Assembly (NCBI GenBank): GCA_965215315.1 | Contig: CBDCDB010000008.1 | Location: forward strand, 620,001-684,000 | Origin: Truepera sp965215315 | GTDB lineage: Bacteria > Deinococcota > Deinococci > Deinococcales > Trueperaceae | Length of the DNA: 64,000 nucleotides | Direction of reading: 5' to 3' | Shown: piece after piece, positions 1-9,918 of the stretch | Position numbering within the stretch: the stretch's first letter is position 1 | Layout of the letters: each line of letters starts with the position of its first letter | Notes under the pieces: generated by a model | What the model saw: only the letters and a program-made list of their open reading frames with translations | Databases searched by the model: none | Told to the model about the DNA's origin: nothing | Program-made: the position numbers and the translations under genes

Positions 1-447
1 CAAACATAACGCTTCGGCACTAATCTTGCCCTGCGTTGATACCGGCGTAAGCCGGGTTGTGTTAGGCACTACCTCACCCCTTTAAAAACGCGATCGAGAC
101 TAACGGTAAACCAATCAAGATCAAAATAATTTTCTCAATCAGGGAGACTTCACTCGGTCAGAGCAACTTGCACCTGGTCGAGTAACTCAGTTGATCAGGT
201 TTAGCCTAGCTGGTAAAGACTGGTAGTAGTGGCGGTGTCAGATCACTTCAAGGTAAAAGCCCTAAAACACCAAGTGACATGTATCACACTAGCCCCTCAT
301 AGAAACTTTGTCAACGCCATAGCGGACATAACTTAATGGTCTTGGAAGGTGTATGATAGAGCGCCCAAACAGTGACGGCTAAAGTTACCAAGCTGGGTTA
401 TGAAGCTTGGGGGAACAACTGGTTCAACACCTGGTTGCGGCAAACAC
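1..447. other. Intergenic/unassigned left edge
   Basis: No open frame or RNA gene that I can support lies here. The only structure noted is a short inverted repeat (388-394 with 404-410, 7 bp) downstream of the helicase gene. It could act in its 3' end but lacks a T-run. An unseen gene may enter from the left edge, but nothing shows it. Confidence 0.5.
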
Positions 448-2718
448 CTAGGCTTTTAACAGCGCCTGAAGCGGCAGAGTTTCTATGAGGGCGCGGCTCA
501 GCGTTTCCGCCGCCGCTTTATCTAGAAGCTGATTGCCGTTGCCGCATTTGGGCGAGAGAACGCACCGCGGACACCCGCTCCGGCACGGGCAACGCCCGAG
601 CAGTTCGGACACCGCTTTGAGCCAGTCAGAAAATTGTCTCGCGCCTTCTTTGGCGTAGCCTACGCCACCGGGATAGCCGTCGTAAATAAAGATGGTCGGT
701 GCGCCGCTCCGGGGATAGTGCGGATACGAAACGCCGCCCACATCAGCGCGTTCGCAGAGGACAAACGCGGGTAGGAGGCCGATGAGGGTGTGCTCGAGCG
801 CGTGAACCGCGCTCGGCAACAGACCCGGCGGCACCGCTCCGGCGACGTCGGCAACTTCGAACCACAAAGCCTGCGTTGGGTACGACGCGTCGGGGAGCTC
901 GAGCGGGCGCTCATCTAAAACGGCCCCACTGTAGAGCCGTTTACGTACATAAGAGATAAACGTAGTCGTGACCTGCACACGGCCCGTATGAACACGCCCG
1001 AAACGCTCGGTTTCACCTAGCACCGTGACGTCGGTTTCAGAGCGTGCCTGCGTGTAGGTATCTTCCAAATGCGGCAGCAAAAACGCTTCGCCTTTCTCTA
1101 AATCCAAGTTGCGTACCAGGTAGTTGTCGCCCTGATGCAAATACACCGCGCCCGGATGCAACTCGCGGAGCGCGCTCACCCAGTCGGCTTCGCCGAGATT
1201 ACGGTTCAGATTGTCACGCAAGGTGATACGCCCGCCGCCGGTGCCGCGCACGCTCAGTTTGCGGTGCGGACGAGCGCCCCGGTACACCCAGCGGCCCCGG
1301 AAGTTGACGAATCCCTCAACCGCCGCCAAATCCGTCCCGCCGACGAGCGGTTCGTGAGATTCTAGTGGACGTTCAACCGCCGCACACGCCAGATGTTTGG
1401 GATGTAACTCACTGTTGAAAGCGTCGGCAACCGCGTGTTCGACGCGGCCTTCGGTGATGGCCTCAGGATGTGTGAGGTAGTACTCGTCTAACGGGTCGCT
1501 ACCCGGAATGAGCAGCGTCAGGGCGCGGGTTCCGCCCCGGCCTGCACGTCCGGCACGCTGCCAAAATGCCGTCAGTGAACCCGGATACCCGACCAAGACC
1601 ACCGCATCGACGCCGCCGATATCGACGCCTAGCTCGAGCGCACTCGTCGCCGTCAGCACAGCAATTCGGCCATCCTTAAAGCCCGCTTCAATCTCCCGGC
1701 GGTCGCTGGGTTTGTACCCCGCCCGGTAGCTCGACAAACGCGTCTTTTCATCGTCAGAAAGCATTTCTGAGGTGTAACGGCGGAGCAGTTCGGCAGATTT
1801 GCGCGAGTTGCAAAAGAAGATACTTTTAAGACCCACCCGGACGAACAGCGCCGCGAGGTCGGCGGCTTCGGCGTGGGTGCTGCGGCGGCGACCGTCCAAA
1901 CCCGCCTGACCGGGCAAATCCGGGGGTCGCCAGAAAAGCAGTTCGCGTTCGGCGCGAGGGCCTTCGTCTTGCGTCACCGCTTCAAAAGGGAGCCCGGTGA
2001 GGTTGTGCGCGTGCTCTGCCGGATTGCCGATGGTCGCACTTGCCGCCACAATTTGCGGCGACGCGCCGTAAAACCGCGCCAAGCGCAAGAGCCGCTGCAC
2101 GATGTTGGCGACGTGTGTACCCATCACGCCCCGATACGCGTGGAGTTCGTCTAGAACAATGAGCTCGAGACCCCCCAAAAACCGCCCCCACCGCGCGTGC
2201 TGCGGCAAGATGCCGTAGTGGAGCATGTCCGGGTTGGTAAGGATGCAACGGGCGTGTTCACGAATACTTTTGCGGTGCTGAACCGGGGTGTCGCCATCAA
2301 ACGTCGAGATATAGCGGCCTAGTTCAAACCGCGACGCCAGCTGCGTGAGTTTCTCGAGCTGGTCGAACGCCAAAGCTTTAGTCGGAAACAAGTAGAGGGC
2401 GTGTTTTTCTCGCTCGAGCGCACTTAGCGTCGGAATTTGATAACTGAGTGATTTGCCCGAAGCCGTCGGCGTCGCTACGACGACGTTACGGCCTGCAGCG
2501 GTGTGCCCCAGCGCCTCGGTCTGGTGCCGGTAGGGAGAGATGCCAAGCCGCGCTAAAAGTACCGCGTACCGTGCCGGAGCCTCGGCCCGCTCTCCGATAC
2601 TCCGCCCCGGCAGATAGCTAAAAAAGCTTATCTGCCCCCGGTAGCCTGCCTGAGCGCCGAGCCAACCGTGATACGAGCGGCTTTCGGCGAGTGCACCGGG
2701 GAGTTTTACCGCGCCCAC
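448..2718 (-). CDS. MrfA/YprA-like DExH helicase with DUF1998
   Basis: Superfamily 2 DNA helicase of the MrfA (YprA) type, a family known to act in repair of DNA damage such as mitomycin C lesions. Walker A (ATPTASGKS) is at about residues 82-90 and the DExH box reads DELH at about 190-193. The second RecA-like domain carries the usual Q..RAGRAGR motif VI. The C-terminal DUF1998 domain holds a cysteine cluster (C710, C712, C716, C719, C725), consistent with the metal site of MrfA. Length (756 aa) is normal for the family. The start is GTG, preceded on its strand by no clear ribosome site. It stands alone, divergent from the glycosyltransferase at 2922. Confidence 0.9.
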   Translation of the reverse strand: MGAVKLPGALAESRSYHGWLGAQAGYRGQISFFSYLPGRSIGERAEAPARYAVLLARLGISPYRHQTEALGHTAAGRNVVVATPTASGKSLSYQIPTLSALEREKHALYLFPTKALAFDQLEKLTQLASRFELGRYISTFDGDTPVQHRKSIREHARCILTNPDMLHYGILPQHARWGRFLGGLELIVLDELHAYRGVMGTHVANIVQRLLRLARFYGASPQIVAASATIGNPAEHAHNLTGLPFEAVTQDEGPRAERELLFWRPPDLPGQAGLDGRRRSTHAEAADLAALFVRVGLKSIFFCNSRKSAELLRRYTSEMLSDDEKTRLSSYRAGYKPSDRREIEAGFKDGRIAVLTATSALELGVDIGGVDAVVLVGYPGSLTAFWQRAGRAGRGGTRALTLLIPGSDPLDEYYLTHPEAITEGRVEHAVADAFNSELHPKHLACAAVERPLESHEPLVGGTDLAAVEGFVNFRGRWVYRGARPHRKLSVRGTGGGRITLRDNLNRNLGEADWVSALRELHPGAVYLHQGDNYLVRNLDLEKGEAFLLPHLEDTYTQARSETDVTVLGETERFGRVHTGRVQVTTTFISYVRKRLYSGAVLDERPLELPDASYPTQALWFEVADVAGAVPPGLLPSAVHALEHTLIGLLPAFVLCERADVGGVSYPHYPRSGAPTIFIYDGYPGGVGYAKEGARQFSDWLKAVSELLGRCPCRSGCPRCVLSPKCGNGNQLLDKAAAETLSRALIETLPLQALLKA

Positions 2719-2921
2719 GGTGTTACCTTTACAGCTATCACCTTTACGACCATCATACGTTTAAGCGTACCCCTCAGCGCCACCTCCTTTTGTAAAAGCT
2801 CGGGCCGACACTGTAACGGGTAAACTATCGGTTTGAGATAGCAGGTTCTCACAACGCCTTTCGGTTACGGCGTCGTATGCTAAACTCCGGTGTGTACGTT
2901 CATCTAGGGCTCAACTAACTT

Positions 2922-4133
2922 ATGACGCTGTTTCTTACCTTGCTATACGCGCTCGTCTTACCTTATATCGGCCTGATGCTGATGGTGGTCGTGGGTCTAT
3001 GGCGGCGTAACACCCGCCCGCAAAATACCGAGACGCCCTCTGTCAGCGTCATTATTCCGGCGCACAACGAAGAGGACAAACTTACGGCGACGCTCGCTTC
3101 GCTTCAAAAGCAGTGGTATGAGGGGGCGCTCGAGTTCGTCATCGTCAACGACCGTTCGACCGACGCGACCGAAGCGATTATCGAAGGGTTCGTCCAGCAA
3201 GATGCACGGTTTCGCCTCGTCAACGTCTACCTGCCGAGCCGCCGCTTGTCGCCCAAGGTCAACGCCGTCAATACCGGCATTCAGGCGTCTGACGGCGAGA
3301 TTATCCTGACCTCGGACGCCGACTGCCAGTATCCTGAACGGTGGGTTTCGGGGATGGTTTCACACTTCGCCCCGGACGTGGCGATGGTGGTGGGTTACGT
3401 CGAGAGTACGAGGGCGAATGACGGCTCGAGCGCCGTCCAGCGTTTTGAATCGACCGATTGGCTGTCCTTAATGATGACCTCGATGGCGCTGACGCATTTC
3501 GGCTGGAAGTTCGCCTCGAGCGCCAACAATCAGGGCTACCGCCGCAGCGCCTTCGCAAAAATCGGCGGTTTCGGCGCGTCGGGCCGCGCTCCCTCCGGCG
3601 ACGAAGACCTTCTGACGCAGCGGATGGGCCGGTTGCAGGGAGACCGCATCGTCTTCGCCAACACCCCCGATATCCGCGTCTACACCCAACCGATGCCGGG
3701 CGTTTACGCGCTGCTGAATCAGCGTCGCCGCTGGGTCAGCCGCTATTTTCACATCATGCACTACCATCCGGGGTTTTTTGCGGCGATTTCTGTATTAGGA
3801 GCGCAGAGCATCATTCTCAGTATTGGCATCGTGCTGGCCTTTTTTGAGCCTCCGCTGATGCCGTGGGTATTCGGGCTCTGGGGCGCAAAACTCACCGTTG
3901 AGGTTTACGGGATGCACCTGGGCGAACGGCTGATGGGGCGGCGCGATCTGGGCGGCCTCAACACGGTTGTCTGGGCGGTATTACACCCGTTTTTTATCGC
4001 TACCGTCGCGGTGTGGGCGTTTATCAAGTCGGGCGAATGGAAAGCGGGCGCGCAGAGCTACCGCCGCCGTTTTGTCAAACGGCAGTGGCGCGAGTGGCTC
4101 CGAAAAATGCGTGGGGGCGGCAGTATCCTTTAA
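2922..4133 (+). CDS. Membrane glycosyltransferase family 2
   Basis: Processive-type GT2 enzyme, 403 aa. An N-terminal membrane segment covers residues 1-27. A GT-A domain follows, with the SVIIPAHNEE start, a DxD-like DADCQY and a QRRRW product-binding motif at about 267-271. Three or so hydrophobic segments close the C terminus. It transfers a sugar from a nucleotide donor to a lipid or growing polymer at the inner membrane face; the substrate cannot be read from the sequence. It precedes the sulfolipid pair sqdB/sqdX but is cut off from them by a strong terminator at 4165-4189, so a functional link is only possible. Confidence 0.85.
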   Translation: MTLFLTLLYALVLPYIGLMLMVVVGLWRRNTRPQNTETPSVSVIIPAHNEEDKLTATLASLQKQWYEGALEFVIVNDRSTDATEAIIEGFVQQDARFRLVNVYLPSRRLSPKVNAVNTGIQASDGEIILTSDADCQYPERWVSGMVSHFAPDVAMVVGYVESTRANDGSSAVQRFESTDWLSLMMTSMALTHFGWKFASSANNQGYRRSAFAKIGGFGASGRAPSGDEDLLTQRMGRLQGDRIVFANTPDIRVYTQPMPGVYALLNQRRRWVSRYFHIMHYHPGFFAAISVLGAQSIILSIGIVLAFFEPPLMPWVFGLWGAKLTVEVYGMHLGERLMGRRDLGGLNTVVWAVLHPFFIATVAVWAFIKSGEWKAGAQSYRRRFVKRQWREWLRKMRGGGSIL

Positions 4134-4164
4134 GGTTCAGGTTTTGTGCCGAGTTCTGTAAGCG

Positions 4165-4189
4165 AGCGAGCCGTCCGGCTCGCTTTTTT
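4165..4189 (+). terminator. Intrinsic terminator after GT2 gene
   Basis: Perfect 8-bp stem (AGCGAGCC 4165-4172 with GGCTCGCT 4177-4184), 4-nt loop, followed by six T. A textbook rho-independent terminator for the gene ending at 4133. Confidence 0.9.
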
Positions 4190-4273
4190 GTTACCGAACA
4201 GTTTTACAGTAGGCCTGAAGTGCTAGACTGTTAGATACTTTACAGGGGCGTATGTACCTGATACGGAGGCATC

Positions 4274-5509
4274 ATGAAAGTTTTTATCTTGGGGGGAGAC
4301 GGCTTTTGCGGCTGGCCGACCTCGCTGCACCTGTCCAACCTCGGTCACGAAGTCGTCATCGTTGACAACTTGTCACGGCGCAATATCGACAACGAACTCG
4401 GCGCGGATTCGCTTACCCCTATTTTACCTATCGATAAACGTATCGCGGCTTGGAAAGAGGTTTCGGGGCTCGAGTTAGGCTTTTACAACCTCAACCTAGC
4501 CACCGAATACGAGCGGTTTTTAGGTATTCTCGAGACTGAACGCCCCGACGCCATCGTGCATTTTGCCGAACAACGGGCCGCGCCCTATTCGATGAAGTCG
4601 CCGCGTCATAAACGCTATACCGTCGATAACAACGTCAGCGCGACGCACAACGTCCTCTGCGCCGTCGTTGAGTCGGGGCTGGACATTCATATCGCGCACC
4701 TCGGCACGATGGGCGTTTACGGTTACGGCACCGCCGGGATGAAGATTCCTGAAGGCTACTTAGACGTCGAGGTTGTCACCGAAACCGGCGAACGGGTACA
4801 GCAGCAGATTCTCTACCCGACGAATCCGGGCAGCGTCTACCATATGACCAAAACGCAAGACCAACTGCTTTTTGCGTTTTACAACAAAAATGACAGTGTG
4901 CGCGTCACCGATTTGCACCAAGGCATCGTTTGGGGCACGAACACTGAAGAGACGGCCCGCGACGAACGCCTGATTAACCGCTTTGATTACGACGGCGATT
5001 ACGGCACCGTCTTAAACCGCTTTTTGATGCAGGCCGCGGTCGGGTATCCGCTAACCGTTCACGGCACCGGCGGGCAGACGCGGGCGTTTATTCATATTCA
5101 GGACACGGTGCGCTGCGTCGAGCTGGCGCTGACCCATCCCCCAGATGCGGGCGAGCGCGTCCGCATCCTCAACCAGATGACCGAAACGCATAAGGTGCGC
5201 GACTTGGCAGAGCTCGTAGCCAAACTCATGGGCGGTGAGGTGGCGATGGTGCCGAACCCCCGTAAAGAGTCGCCGGAAAACGAACTGCACGTTAAAAACG
5301 ACCTGTTTCTAGACATGGGTCTCAACCCGACGACGCTTTCTGAAGGGTTGTTGCTGGAAGTCTCGGACATTGCCAAAAAGTACGCGTCTCGAGCGGACTT
5401 GGGTAAGATTCCGGCAACGTCTCTGTGGACGAAAGCTCAACAAGCTGGCATTCCCGAGGCCGGAGTACCGGATGGGGTTAAAGAGGGGAAGCTCGAGTCC
5501 ACCCCCTAA
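4274..5509 (+). CDS. sqdB: UDP-sulfoquinovose synthase
   Basis: Short-chain dehydrogenase/reductase-type enzyme that makes UDP-sulfoquinovose from UDP-glucose and sulfite, the headgroup donor for sulfoquinovosyl diacylglycerol. The NAD site reads GGDGFCGW at residues 7-14. The LGTMGVYG strand and the YHMTK (YxxxK) catalytic motif are present, as is the SqdB-typical NLSRRNID stretch after beta-2. Length 411 aa is close to plant and bacterial SqdB (about 400). ATG start with GGAGG upstream at 4265-4269. Followed after 138 nt by an SqdX-like glycosyltransferase, which supports the assignment. Confidence 0.88.
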   Translation: MKVFILGGDGFCGWPTSLHLSNLGHEVVIVDNLSRRNIDNELGADSLTPILPIDKRIAAWKEVSGLELGFYNLNLATEYERFLGILETERPDAIVHFAEQRAAPYSMKSPRHKRYTVDNNVSATHNVLCAVVESGLDIHIAHLGTMGVYGYGTAGMKIPEGYLDVEVVTETGERVQQQILYPTNPGSVYHMTKTQDQLLFAFYNKNDSVRVTDLHQGIVWGTNTEETARDERLINRFDYDGDYGTVLNRFLMQAAVGYPLTVHGTGGQTRAFIHIQDTVRCVELALTHPPDAGERVRILNQMTETHKVRDLAELVAKLMGGEVAMVPNPRKESPENELHVKNDLFLDMGLNPTTLSEGLLLEVSDIAKKYASRADLGKIPATSLWTKAQQAGIPEAGVPDGVKEGKLESTP

Positions 5510-5539
5510 AGCCACAACCGCACAGCTATACAAACTAAG

Positions 5540-5566
5540 GCGACCTAAACCTGAGGTCGCTTTCTT
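5540..5566 (+). terminator. Hairpin after sqdB
   Basis: Stem GCGACCT (5540-5546) with AGGTCGC (5554-5560), 7-nt loop, then TTTCTT. A moderate intrinsic terminator or attenuator between sqdB and the SqdX-like gene. Confidence 0.65.
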
Positions 5567-5647
5567 AAGGCGTGACCTCGTACTCTGCATTTGGAACACT
5601 TCGAGCTTAGACAAACTCACACACCGGACGGTACGCTACACAGCGAC

Positions 5648-6793
5648 ATGCGCGTCGCACTTTTCACCGAAACCTTCCTGCCTAAAATCGACGGCATCGT
5701 CACCCGCCTGATGCGAACTTTGGAACAGTTCCGCAGCCTCGGTCATGAAGCGATTATCTTTGCGCCGCAAAACCCGCCGGAAACGTTTGAGGGCTTTCCC
5801 GTCATCAAGGTTCCGGCGGTGTCGTTTTACCCGTGGTATCCCGAGTTGTTCCTGGGTCTCCCCCGCCCCCGTCTGGGCCGCGAGTTAGACCGTTTCAAAC
5901 CTGATATCGTTCACGTCGTCAACCCGGTTGTTCTGGGAATGTGGGGCACCGCGATTGCCAAACAGCGCAACCTGCCGCTGCTAGCGAGCTTTCACACCGA
6001 CCTGCCGCACTACGTCGAACACCTCAAGCTGGGGTTTCTCAAACCGCTGTCGCACACCTGGATTCGGGACGTTCACAATCAGGCGCACGTCAACCTCTGC
6101 ACAAGCCAGCCGATGGTCAACTCGGCGCAGGGGCTCGGCATCAAACGGGTGCGGCTCTGGCCTAAAGCGGTCGATACGGTGCGGTACACGCCCCTGAACA
6201 AGTCTTCGGAGATGAGACTGCGTTTGTCGGACGGTCAGCCGGAACTGCCGCTCATGGTTTACGTCGGGCGGTTGTCGTTTGAAAAGCGGCTCGACTGGCT
6301 TTACGCGCCCATCACGCAGCTTCAGGGCGTGCGGCTGGCGTTTGTCGGTTCCGGGCCTGCTGAACGCGCGTTGCGCGAACAGTTTGCGGGGACGCCAACG
6401 GTTTTTACGGGCTACATGAGCGGGGCTGAACTCGCGCAGGCTTACGCTTCAGCAGATGTGTTTGCTTTTCCGTCAGATACCGAAACGCTCGGCTTTGTGG
6501 CGATGGAGGCGATGGCCTCAGGCGTACCGGTCGTCGGGGCGCGGGCGGGTGGAATTCCGGATGTTATCAGCGAGGGCGAAAACGGCCTGATGTTCTCCCC
6601 TGGCGACTTGGGCGACCTGACCGAAAAACTTCGCACGCTGCTCTTTGATACGGAACGCCGTAAAACGTTTGGAGAACGCTCGAGGGCCGAAATGGAGCGC
6701 TGGAGCTGGCGGGCCTCGACCGAAAAACTTCTAGACTATTACGCTTTGGCGCAGACCATCCACCGCCGCTACGACCCGCCGAGTAAGTATTAA
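5648..6793 (+). CDS. SqdX-like GT4 glycosyltransferase
   Basis: GT-B fold glycosyltransferase of family 4, about 382 aa from the ATG at 5648; an upstream in-frame ATG at 5591 would add 19 residues without family similarity. The N terminus (TETFLPKIDG) is typical of SqdX and GDP-mannose-dependent mannosyltransferases. The donor-site motif around TETLGFVAMEAMASG gives the E(x7)E pattern near the C-terminal third. Next to sqdB the best reading is sulfoquinovosyltransferase, making the sulfolipid SQDG from UDP-sulfoquinovose and diacylglycerol at the inner membrane. A related mannosyl- or glucosyltransferase role cannot be excluded from sequence alone. Confidence 0.75.
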   Translation: MRVALFTETFLPKIDGIVTRLMRTLEQFRSLGHEAIIFAPQNPPETFEGFPVIKVPAVSFYPWYPELFLGLPRPRLGRELDRFKPDIVHVVNPVVLGMWGTAIAKQRNLPLLASFHTDLPHYVEHLKLGFLKPLSHTWIRDVHNQAHVNLCTSQPMVNSAQGLGIKRVRLWPKAVDTVRYTPLNKSSEMRLRLSDGQPELPLMVYVGRLSFEKRLDWLYAPITQLQGVRLAFVGSGPAERALREQFAGTPTVFTGYMSGAELAQAYASADVFAFPSDTETLGFVAMEAMASGVPVVGARAGGIPDVISEGENGLMFSPGDLGDLTEKLRTLLFDTERRKTFGERSRAEMERWSWRASTEKLLDYYALAQTIHRRYDPPSKY

Positions 6794-6923
6794 CTTGCTG
6801 ACAGCTTTGCTCTGACAGGTTCCTTCGATGTGTTGCCACACCAAATCAGTGCCATCCCAAACGCGTCTTATGATTGTCAACTCTTGAACCTCGTCAGATG
6901 ATTTTTACGACAGAGTAATGCAG

Positions 6924-6929
6924 TAGCAT
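6924..6929 (+). promoter_or_regulatory. -10 box, leaderless start of GNAT gene
   Basis: TAGCAT, six nt before the ATG at 6936. One of a set of TANNNT/CATANT boxes at fixed distance from starts in this window; no clear -35. Confidence 0.45.
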
Positions 6930-6935
6930 GAGGCC

Positions 6936-7826
6936 ATGATTCGACCGTTTGAAAACCGCGATTTGCCGGGACTTTTAGAGCTGCTTAAGACCCAAGATGA
7001 ACGGGCGTCGCAGCGCAGCATGACGCCGGAAAGCCGGAGCATCGAAGAGTTGACGCTCGAGCTGGGCGAACTCAGCCCCTATACCGAGATGGTGCCCTTG
7101 GTTTCAGAGCATGAGGGCCAAGTCGCCGCCTACGTCGCGTTATGCAACTACGAAGGCGAGGTCTTTTTAGAGGGGCCGCTGCTACATCCTGAACTCGAGG
7201 TCGATACGGCTTCACTCCTGGAACAAGTTGTAGACGAGGCGAAACTTCGCGGGTACAGCTACCTCGAGGCGTTTATCGACGAGGAGAACCGGCGCGTGCA
7301 AGATGCCCTCGTCAGGGGCAGCTTCGAGCCGTTTCACACAACCTACATCTACGAGTTTCGGCGCGGCACGCCGCTCAAGCCACTGAGCCCAAGTCAGTTT
7401 CGGTTTGAGGTGGGTAACGACGTCGAAATCGGCGTTTACCGCGACCTCTACCGCAACACGAGCGACAACTGGGCGTCGCGGCTGGCGTGGCCCGACGAAG
7501 ACCTGCAAGAACGGTTTAGCGATCCTCAGGTCAGCCTTACGGTGGTTTACGACGAAGACGCGCCTGTGGCTCACCTCGAGCTTGAACGTCTGCCCGATGA
7601 AGGCTACGCCGAAATCGCCTACTTCGGGGTTCTGCCCGCCGCACGCGGCAAAAAGCTGAGCCGCGAACTCCTGCTGCGGGCGCTGCACGAAGCGGTGGCA
7701 GACGAGGCTATTGAGCTGGTTTTGGCACGCGCTCACGATGACGAACGCGCGGCGTCGTTTGCGCTCGAGGCCGTCGGTTTCAGGCTCTCACACGGGGTGG
7801 TGTCTTATACGCTCGAGCTGGGTTAA
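6936..7826 (+). CDS. Tandem GNAT acetyltransferase
   Basis: A 296-aa protein with two GCN5-type N-acetyltransferase domains in tandem. The C-terminal one (about 150-296) is the better preserved, with a VLPAARGKKLSRELL acetyl-CoA loop (RxxGxxL-like, Gly present). The N-terminal half (1-145) has a degraded loop and may serve only for structure or substrate binding. The substrate is unknown. Single gene with a TAGCAT box six nt upstream of ATG, no ribosome-binding sequence, so probably leaderless. Confidence 0.75.
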   Translation: MIRPFENRDLPGLLELLKTQDERASQRSMTPESRSIEELTLELGELSPYTEMVPLVSEHEGQVAAYVALCNYEGEVFLEGPLLHPELEVDTASLLEQVVDEAKLRGYSYLEAFIDEENRRVQDALVRGSFEPFHTTYIYEFRRGTPLKPLSPSQFRFEVGNDVEIGVYRDLYRNTSDNWASRLAWPDEDLQERFSDPQVSLTVVYDEDAPVAHLELERLPDEGYAEIAYFGVLPAARGKKLSRELLLRALHEAVADEAIELVLARAHDDERAASFALEAVGFRLSHGVVSYTLELG

Positions 7827-8030
7827 AAAACATAAAACTGGGTTAAAAAGACAAGTATTTTTAGATTAAGAAGCCTTCATTAAACCCTTATATAAGTAAG
7901 GAATGAGAAGCTCTATACTCTCAATAATTCCACCCTTGGAGGTCAAAACCTGGGCCGAGTCTCCTATAGCTATGGGTGAAAGTCAAATAGTTATTTAGGT
8001 CAACTTAGTGCTGAGAGGCATAGGAGACAG

Positions 8031-9310
8031 ATGAAGATTGTACCCCCCCGTTAGTTAAAGTTTATTCACTAAGTAAGTTTGCGTGTTTTGCATTGGTACT
8101 TGCGCTAGCAGCCTGTAGCAGAAACGCCGAGCCGTCTCTAGTATCTAGCGGCACTGGAGACTCAGAACCATTTATCGGCGAATACGCTCCCGACAAACCT
8201 GGGGAGATTCGTTCAGCTGAAGTAGATGGTCAAGACTTCACCTACCGAGTTGTAGACGGTTTAGCTATTATCGGCGGCGATATGATTCTCGGGCCGGTTG
8301 CAGAGATAGAAGCAAAAATCGAAAAAGCTAATAGCAACTCGCTCTCGACTCAAGCTTTCAGGGCCACCGACCTTTTAGGTAACTACAAGTTTTGGCCTAA
8401 TGGTCAGGTTTATTATGCCTACGAAACTAATTTAACTCCTCAACAACAATCACGACTTAATACAGCGATAGAACATTGGCGAGACGCAACGATGCTTCGC
8501 TTCTACCCACGTGGGACTGGAGCACGTATCGTCTTCCGGAGAGCTACTGACGATAGAGATTGCTCGTCTGGTGTAGGTCACAACGGCGGAATTGTGTACA
8601 CCAATCTCGGTGAAGACTGTGATTTAGCAGATACGATTCATGAGATTGGGCACGCAGTCGCACTCAATCACGAACACTCTCGGTGTGATCGAGATAATTC
8701 CGTAAATGTTTACAGCGGGCGTGCCTATGATCCAAAAAGGCAGTTAGACAAAATTTGTGCCACTGGTGTAAATCTATCGGGCTATGACCCCTACTCTATT
8801 ATGCACTACCCAAAGTGGGCATATGGTAGAACTGAGCAATCCCAGCAAGACTGCCTATACAACAACATCGATTCAGCATGTACAATCTTACCCAAATCAG
8901 GTTCCGGTATTAACAAAGACCGTATGGGAGAAAGCCAAAGGCTTACCTCTACGGACGCTTCAAGCATTTTCAAATATTACCGAGATAAGTCGCCTTGCGT
9001 GAACAGCGTAGGCTTGCCGAACTGTACATGGCGTGGGTTCAACGTTACGCTTACAGCTGGGGGTTCGTATAATTTCACTGTAACCTCGCCGGGTAAAAGG
9101 ATTATGTATATACAAGGAAATCAAGTGCCGGTCGCGGCAGGCTTAAACAAGCGAAACTCCAACGGTACTTATCAGAACCTTCAGTACAAAATTATCCCGA
9201 CTGACGGATACCAAGCATTCGATTCAGGGAACTTGGCCCCAGGCAGCTACCAGTGGTACGTTCATGGCACGAGCGGTAGTGGCAGCGTTGATATGTTTCC
9301 TAGATATTGA
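8031..9310 (+). CDS. Astacin-like (M12A) lipoprotein protease, frameshift in signal peptide
   Basis: Secreted zinc metallopeptidase. The zinc motif HEIGHAVALNHEHSR continues into CDRD as in astacins (HExxHxxGxxHExxRxDRD, with Ala in place of the usual Gly). The Met-turn SIMHYP is present, followed by a C-terminal bacterial pre-peptidase-like beta domain. The intact frame opens with TTG at 8093, just before the lipobox LALAAC, so the signal peptide is headless in that frame. An ATG at 8031 with GGAG six nt upstream starts a perfect lipoprotein signal, but runs to a stop after seven codons through a C7 tract (8043-8049). One extra C joins the two frames. Either a contraction of the tract, phase variation, or a sequencing error. 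Confidence 0.75.
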
Positions 9311-9327
9311 TAAGGAGAAAACATAGT

Positions 9328-9852
9328 ATGAAATATTACTTCACAGCTGTAATTGCTTTAATGTTAGTTGCCTGTGGTTCGACAGTTAACCCAACCACTC
9401 CCCCCAAAACTCTCGCTATGGTACTCATTGATGCTTCACCTGATGATATCAGCAGGGGTACATTTTCTACTGCACTCAGGCAAGATAGCCTCGCCGATGT
9501 ACGAAAACTTTTTATAGAGCTAGACAGTCCCTACACGGTATTTGTCCCAAGCAATGCAGCGTTCGAGGCGTACTTTAAGGCTCGAGGCATTACTGAAGAG
9601 ACGTTTATGAAGAGCAGTGAGTTGCCTGGGTTTATTCGCGCCCATATTGCACCGGGTAATTATTACGCCAAGACGCTCTTTGAAACTGAGAATCTAAGTT
9701 TTAACAACCTTGACGGCAACCCCTTAACTATCACCAGACAAAAGGAGGACTTCTACGTGAATGATGTACTGATATACGGCCCGGTGCTTGAAGATGAGAA
9801 GAAACAAAATGATGGCGCTATCTATTACCTTTCGGGCGTCATAGAACCTTAG
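9328..9852 (+). CDS. Fasciclin-domain lipoprotein
   Basis: About 174 aa from the ATG at 9328, chosen because AAGGAG lies at 9312-9317 and a lipoprotein signal (lipobox LVAC near residue 14) follows directly; an upstream start at 9307 would spoil it. One FAS1 (fasciclin) domain, with the YTVFVPSNAAFEAYF H1-box-like stretch and a later RAHIAPGNYY region close to the H2 box. FAS1 domains act in cell-surface adhesion. The gene begins 17 nt after the astacin-like protease, so the two are probably one surface-protein operon. Both are more A/T-rich than the neighbours and contain few CTCGAG sites, which hints at a different origin. Confidence 0.82.
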   Translation: MKYYFTAVIALMLVACGSTVNPTTPPKTLAMVLIDASPDDISRGTFSTALRQDSLADVRKLFIELDSPYTVFVPSNAAFEAYFKARGITEETFMKSSELPGFIRAHIAPGNYYAKTLFETENLSFNNLDGNPLTITRQKEDFYVNDVLIYGPVLEDEKKQNDGAIYYLSGVIEP

Positions 9853-9885
9853 ACTCAAACATCTGTAAAGCTCCAGTTTCAGCGT

Positions 9886-9908
9886 GCCCTGACCCCAACC
9901 GTCAGGGC
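9886..9908 (+). terminator. Hairpin between fasciclin gene and recN
   Basis: Perfect 8-bp stem (GCCCTGAC 9886-9893 with GTCAGGGC 9901-9908), 7-nt loop, no strong T-run. It sits just before the recN -10 box, so it likely ends the upstream transcript. Confidence 0.5.
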
Positions 9909-9918
9909 ATAACCTTGC

